From Flectonema sp. DT1601 (taxonomy: Eukaryota > Euglenozoa > Diplonemea > Diplonemida > Diplonemidae): a DNA stretch of 64,000 nt. How positions within the stretch are numbered: the stretch's first letter is position 1; each line of letters opens with the position of its first letter. The position numbers and the translations under genes were made by a program. The stretch covers positions 204,001 to 268,000 of the forward strand of contig OZ025780.1 of assembly GCA_964019425.1 (NCBI GenBank). Direction: 5' to 3'. The notes beneath the pieces are model-generated. The model searched no databases, was not told the DNA's origin, and saw only the letters and a program-made list of their open reading frames with translations. Of the stretch, positions 59,900 through 64,000 are shown piece after piece.

Positions 59900-62167
59900 A
59901 TGTATGTAGGTTGGTTGTTAATATCAGTCACCTATTTTGTCATCACAGATGGAGCGTCTGTTGTTGTTTGGGGTTCTGACAAGTCTGATGATAACTTTCC
60001 TATCGAGAAGTTACAACACGTGAAGAGAATTATTAGCGGAACAAACTCCTTCGTAGCATTCACTAACAGCGGTGTAGTGTCGTGGGGAACAGACGCGACT
60101 GATGTCTCAACTGTTGAAGAACAACTTATGAAAGAAGACATTGTAAAAATATCCAACGTCAATAATGGATTTTGCGCCCTTCAAGAAAGCGGCAGAGTAG
60201 TATCCTGGGGGAATCCAGTAACAGGTATTCCTGTTGTAAGTTCTGGTGTAAATAATATTTACAACAATAAGATAGCTTATGCATTTTTAAAGTCTGACGG
60301 TACAGTTGTCAATTGGTCAGTCAGATCTCTAAATATAACAACAGTGAGTTCTTTATTACATCACGTTGATGATATCTTTTCGTCGTATTATTCGTTTGCG
60401 GCGCTGACATCAAACGGATCGATTATCAGTTGGGGAGAATCTGTTAATGTTGAAGCAGACAGCAGTACTGTTTCTGATAGACTTCAAAACATTATTCACG
60501 TTGAGGGAAATATCTGTGCCTTTGCAGCCATAACGAGAGAGGGTGATGTTGTGACTTGGGGAGGAGCTCGTTGTGGTGGTGATTCGTCTACTGTACAGCG
60601 AGTGTTGAAGAACGTGACCTCAATAGTGAAATCTCGAACAGCATTCGCAGCGACGACAGTTTTTGGACGCGTCGTCACGTGGGGTTCATATCACTGTGGT
60701 GGATCTCTCCCTCGAAATCTACTACGAAATCCCCTCCAAATCGTCAGCGCAGGATGCTCGTTTGTTGCAATTACTAAAAACCACAGCGTGGTGTCATGGG
60801 GAACCCCAATTGATATAAATAACGTTAAAACCTTATTAAAGAATGTAGTTAGTCTTTACACTACTGTTGTATCAATTGCTGCCGTCACTTCAAATAATCA
60901 AATCATATCATGGAATACCCTCAGTGGAGATGTGAGCCAACCTGACTTACTAAATTATAATAAAATACTATCGATTGTGAGTACGAAGGTGTCGTTTGCG
61001 GCTTTGGTTGAGTCTGACCAGATTAATGATCAACAACCTAAAAAAGAATTAATTATTATTGGAATCGTGGTGTGCGTCTTAGTGGGTATTGTTTTATGTT
61101 ATGTTGGAATACGAAGAAAGAGATCAAAGCAAACGATTGCAGACACAGAATCGCTGAGATCAGCCCAACCCATGAGAGAGATTATCGCACCTGTTGAAGA
61201 AACCATCTTCAACACTCTTTTGTGTGATGAACCAGATATCACTCATCTCAACGGCTATCCTGAAAGTGGTGAACAACAACTTTCTTGTGATGACTTGCAT
61301 AATGAATATCCAAAGCATCGTTTATCTGAGTTCCACCAAACTGGAATAACACAAAACCGAATTGAATACTCTGCGATTCACATACCTACTGGTAAGACTG
61401 TGGCAGTTAGGGAAACAAATAAATCACTGAACTCTGAATTTATGAATGACCTCGATATCTTAAGTGGTCTACATCACAATGATCTTATTAAGCTTCATGG
61501 ATGGTTTCGAAGAGGGAGCGTTATCTACTTTGTTACTCCGCTTTATGAGTGTTTGGATACTTTTATAAAGCAGTCACCTCCAAGTGACAGGGCTTTATTT
61601 TCACTAAAGATGGTGTCAATCGCCAGAGCGCTATCTCACATCCACAGCTTGGGGATCTCACATATGAATATATACATTGGAAGCATCTTTATCCGCAATG
61701 GAAGTTTTATTTTGGGAGGCATCGACATGGTCGCTGCAGCCGGATCGACAGTTTCAAAGAAGACGCGAGTTGAGATATGTCCTCCTGAAGAAATTCAAAA
61801 CTCAGAACTCATTGCTTCAATGTCTCACGACATATGGAATTTTGGATGTGTTGTGTATGAAATAATAACTGGCATGGAACCCTCCTCAGACATTGGTATT
61901 GCTGATGATGAAAAATCTCAATTAATTCCGTCTGGTGTTCTTCCATCACGACCAACAGACATGTCGGAATTGGGATTGTTGGTTTGGACAAATATTATTG
62001 AAAAGTGTTGGAGGGACGCTATCCACAGAATTACAGCTCAGTCTGTAGTAAGCTGCTTGTGTGAAATAGAAATACGACGACAACCTGACTCTACTCAGAC
62101 TCAGACGACTGGTGATATCCAACGCGATGATAATTATATCGTTATGTATGACCCTGGTTATGATTAG
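59900..62167 (+). CDS. RCC1-propeller receptor pseudokinase (B)
   Basis: 755 aa, intronless. Signal peptide at 1-18 (MYVGWLLISVTYFVITDG), ectodomain (about 19-375) of RCC1/CRINKLY4-type units with VVxWG strands (e.g. GDVVTWGGARCGG), TM helix at about 383-404, then a cytoplasmic kinase-like fold (about 475-735). The VAIK lysine is Arg (VAVR, R504), HRD is HMN (N590, so the catalytic base is lost), and the DFG aspartate position reads Gly (GGIDM). A helix F-like HDIWNFGCVVYEIITG is kept, so the fold is likely intact. It is clearly a pseudokinase and a paralogue of the 46276 gene, with five housekeeping or unknown genes between them. A surface receptor acting through scaffolding is inferred. Confidence 0.87.
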   Translation: MYVGWLLISVTYFVITDGASVVVWGSDKSDDNFPIEKLQHVKRIISGTNSFVAFTNSGVVSWGTDATDVSTVEEQLMKEDIVKISNVNNGFCALQESGRVVSWGNPVTGIPVVSSGVNNIYNNKIAYAFLKSDGTVVNWSVRSLNITTVSSLLHHVDDIFSSYYSFAALTSNGSIISWGESVNVEADSSTVSDRLQNIIHVEGNICAFAAITREGDVVTWGGARCGGDSSTVQRVLKNVTSIVKSRTAFAATTVFGRVVTWGSYHCGGSLPRNLLRNPLQIVSAGCSFVAITKNHSVVSWGTPIDINNVKTLLKNVVSLYTTVVSIAAVTSNNQIISWNTLSGDVSQPDLLNYNKILSIVSTKVSFAALVESDQINDQQPKKELIIIGIVVCVLVGIVLCYVGIRRKRSKQTIADTESLRSAQPMREIIAPVEETIFNTLLCDEPDITHLNGYPESGEQQLSCDDLHNEYPKHRLSEFHQTGITQNRIEYSAIHIPTGKTVAVRETNKSLNSEFMNDLDILSGLHHNDLIKLHGWFRRGSVIYFVTPLYECLDTFIKQSPPSDRALFSLKMVSIARALSHIHSLGISHMNIYIGSIFIRNGSFILGGIDMVAAAGSTVSKKTRVEICPPEEIQNSELIASMSHDIWNFGCVVYEIITGMEPSSDIGIADDEKSQLIPSGVLPSRPTDMSELGLLVWTNIIEKCWRDAIHRITAQSVVSCLCEIEIRRQPDSTQTQTTGDIQRDDNYIVMYDPGYD

Positions 62168-63162
62168 ACATGTTCTTTTTATTTTTTACACTTCAAAATA
62201 TATCAACTAAACTCTGAGTGATACAAAAGAGAATCATAAGTCTCACTCACTGTTGATCAAATCATAAGAAGTAAAGTGAAAAGAAAAAAAAGTTCCCTCA
62301 TAAATACGGAAACTCTATTCCGTATTCTGAAGGACACCACGAGTGACTCATACTCGGCAACATTTGTGTGAGTTCACACAAAATGTTTTTTCTGTTTCTG
62401 AAAATCGCATTTGAAGGTGTTTTGCGATGTTACCTCTCTTTTTCCTTTTCCTCTTCTTTCCTGTTTTTTTTTTTTGTCAATTCAGAATTCTACTTTCTCA
62501 CTCAGAATTTTGAACCGAAGCTGGCGGTTGAGTGGTGCTTTGCGTCCTCATATCTTCTCTCTCTTTAGATCGTATTTTATACTTCGGAAACACTTCAGCA
62601 TTCTATTTCTCACTTGGAATTCTGAAGTAGGTCCTGTTTTCCCTCTATTTTTTTTTTCTGTTATATTTTTTTTCTGGCAGGGTAGTTTGAGACTTCAGCT
62701 GAGTATTGTTCAACCGAATCTCTCTCTCTCTCTGTCCTCTAATTGATAACTTCGACTCTGGGTTATAGTTCGTTGAAAAGATGGATTTTTTTTAATTTTT
62801 TTTTTTTTTTGTAGCCTGAAAACTCCCGCTATGAACTCTTTTGATCAATCTCAAAAAAACAATGTAAAAACTCGTTTCATTTTTTTTTTTTTTTTTTTTT
62901 GCATTTAACAAGTATTGTAAGAACGAAAAAGAATGTTGGGCAGCACACGTAAACCTCCTTTAGCTTTTTCAGTTTAAGTCGGTTCACGGTTTCGTGCACA
63001 AACAATTTTTTTTTTTTTTTCGTTTCACGCAAACAAGAAGTGTGATACCTTTCCTCTCTCTTTGGGAGAGATCAGTTAGCGCAATGCTTGTTACTTAATA
63101 ATAATAATAATAATCCTTGTTAAATGTTATTTCTTTTCTAAGGAAATCATCAAATAGGATGA
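62168..63162. other. 1-kb spacer with a short direct repeat
   Basis: AT-rich with T runs and an (aat)n microsatellite at about 63096-63113. Diverged direct repeats of ~33 bp at 62481-62514 and 62594-62626 (ttcag.attcta.tttctcact) are 113 bp apart. A pyrimidine tract with AG (atttcttttctaag, ending 63141) precedes the next start. Confidence 0.45.
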
Positions 63163-64000
63163 ATGTCTACTAAAATAGTGTCATCTCGTATTCCCCAAAC
63201 CCGAAGAGATGCCATTGCAGAACTCACAAAGTACACCAGTAGACTACGAGAAGGACACATAATACCTCCTCCGAAAAAAGATTCAGTCGCGAACACGGAT
63301 TTCAACCTCTCGTTCTTATTGAGAAGAGAGTTTTCATGGAAGAATCCAAAATGGATCCCATATACTAAAGCAGAGGGTAGACTACCTGTTGGTAGTCTTT
63401 ATATGTTAATAAATCAAGGTTGGAAAGTTGGTGTCATGTGTTGGGTTGTCGTTATTCAGATTTACACAAACCTTGGAAGAGTTAGTCTGGCTGAGGACGC
63501 CTATCGAAGCATCAGAAATGACACAGCCAATGAGACAGGAACGTCACCAACGAGCAGTAAGTACAACCACAGACTAATATTAGATGCTATGCTTTGGTTA
63601 TACGCGTATACATCAAATGCAATGAAATTTAAACAAACTTGGCAATACATGGTTTCACTTGAAATGGATTTCTGTGGAAGTTGCTATGCCGCAGCCGCAA
63701 CTCTATTCCAAAAATGTGGTCTTGAAAATCAAACAAAAAACATATTGAGATACTGCATTGCGAATGAAGTTACTATTTTAGGAAAAATGTTTGTACCTTT
63801 TTTTTCGATGGTTAGGTCGGGAGATGATGTTCGAAAGACTTGCTTGATGTACACTGGACTAGTGAAACAATCACTAGGAAATGATCACATATCAGCGGTA
63901 CTTCTATCAATTACAAAAGGAGTAGTTGATCGCGAGTGGAATTCAAATTCTGAATCTGACTTAAAAGATGGAATCGAATCCGTAATATCTGTTCTGTTAG
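63163..64000 (+). CDS. helical-repeat protein, possibly PPR (3' end cut off)
   Basis: An open frame of 279 codons running past the window end. After a basic N-terminus (MSTKIVSSRIPQTRRDAIAEL) the protein is made of paired amphipathic helices with PPR/TPR-like spacing, for example VVIQIYTNLGRVSLAEDAYRSI, LDAMLWLYAYTS, KFKQTWQYMVSLEMDF and MFVPFFSMVRSGDDVRKTCLMY. PPR proteins bind organellar RNA. The N-terminus could be a mitochondrial targeting sequence, though it is not a strong one. The repeat assignment is tentative. The start is the first ATG 22 bases after a 3' splice-like AG. Confidence 0.6.
   Translation, partial: MSTKIVSSRIPQTRRDAIAELTKYTSRLREGHIIPPPKKDSVANTDFNLSFLLRREFSWKNPKWIPYTKAEGRLPVGSLYMLINQGWKVGVMCWVVVIQIYTNLGRVSLAEDAYRSIRNDTANETGTSPTSSKYNHRLILDAMLWLYAYTSNAMKFKQTWQYMVSLEMDFCGSCYAAAATLFQKCGLENQTKNILRYCIANEVTILGKMFVPFFSMVRSGDDVRKTCLMYTGLVKQSLGNDHISAVLLSITKGVVDREWNSNSESDLKDGIESVISVLL

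Overview
This is nuclear DNA of a eukaryotic microbe, most likely a heterotrophic protist. The evidence is short spliceosomal introns (54-90 nt, GT...CAG), cytosolic-type eukaryotic genes (aspartyl-tRNA synthetase, UBL5/Hub1, CDC123, a PP2A B''-like subunit), very large extracellular multidomain proteins, a non-LTR retrotransposon, and intergenic DNA full of long poly-A and poly-T runs. TAA, TAG and TGA all act as stops. A coiled-coil protein of the sort found in flagellated cells hints at a flagellate. I cannot place the lineage from the sequence alone.

Layout. 1-6.2 kb is an accessory, repeat-rich edge: an unassigned coding-like patch, tandem repeats, a duplicated ~1.28-kb repeat unit, a tRNA-Leu(CAA) gene on the minus strand with a T-run terminator, and a 5'-truncated LINE whose RNase H and zinc-binding parts remain in one frame, next to an inverted repeat. 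From 6.2 kb to the end there are 18 protein-coding genes, all on the plus strand: a coiled-coil protein; an acidic repeat/IQ/coiled-coil protein; two paralogous secreted or membrane beta-propeller proteins; a MIB/HERC2 plus ubiquitin-like protein; a DEDDy 3'-5' exonuclease; a protein with two 'FYxxYNP' helical repeats; a 2291-aa polycystin-like membrane protein with a PT-repeat stalk and five EGF domains; a 902-bp tandem repeat array (2.33 copies); a 2971-aa secreted LamG/WSC/EGF protein; an RCC1-propeller receptor with a kinase-like domain; an unknown acidic protein; AspRS; a PPP2R3C/TON2-like protein; an unknown basic Ser-rich protein; UBL5; CDC123; a second RCC1-propeller receptor pseudokinase; and a 3'-incomplete helical-repeat (possibly PPR) protein.

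How the genes fit together. Six genes between 12 and 62 kb encode secreted or plasma-membrane proteins: two YWTD-like propellers, the polycystin-like protein, the LamG/WSC protein and two RCC1-ectodomain pseudokinases. They are interspersed with housekeeping genes, so this looks like a surface or recognition gene neighbourhood with two dispersed paralogue pairs rather than an operon. The same short helical motif (ending KYGPEP in one copy) occurs in the cytoplasmic tail of one propeller receptor and twice in the 25.6-kb gene, which may link them functionally. The uniform gene direction, together with pyrimidine tract-AG signals just upstream of many start codons, raises the possibility of directional gene clusters with 5' leader splicing. 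This is an inference.
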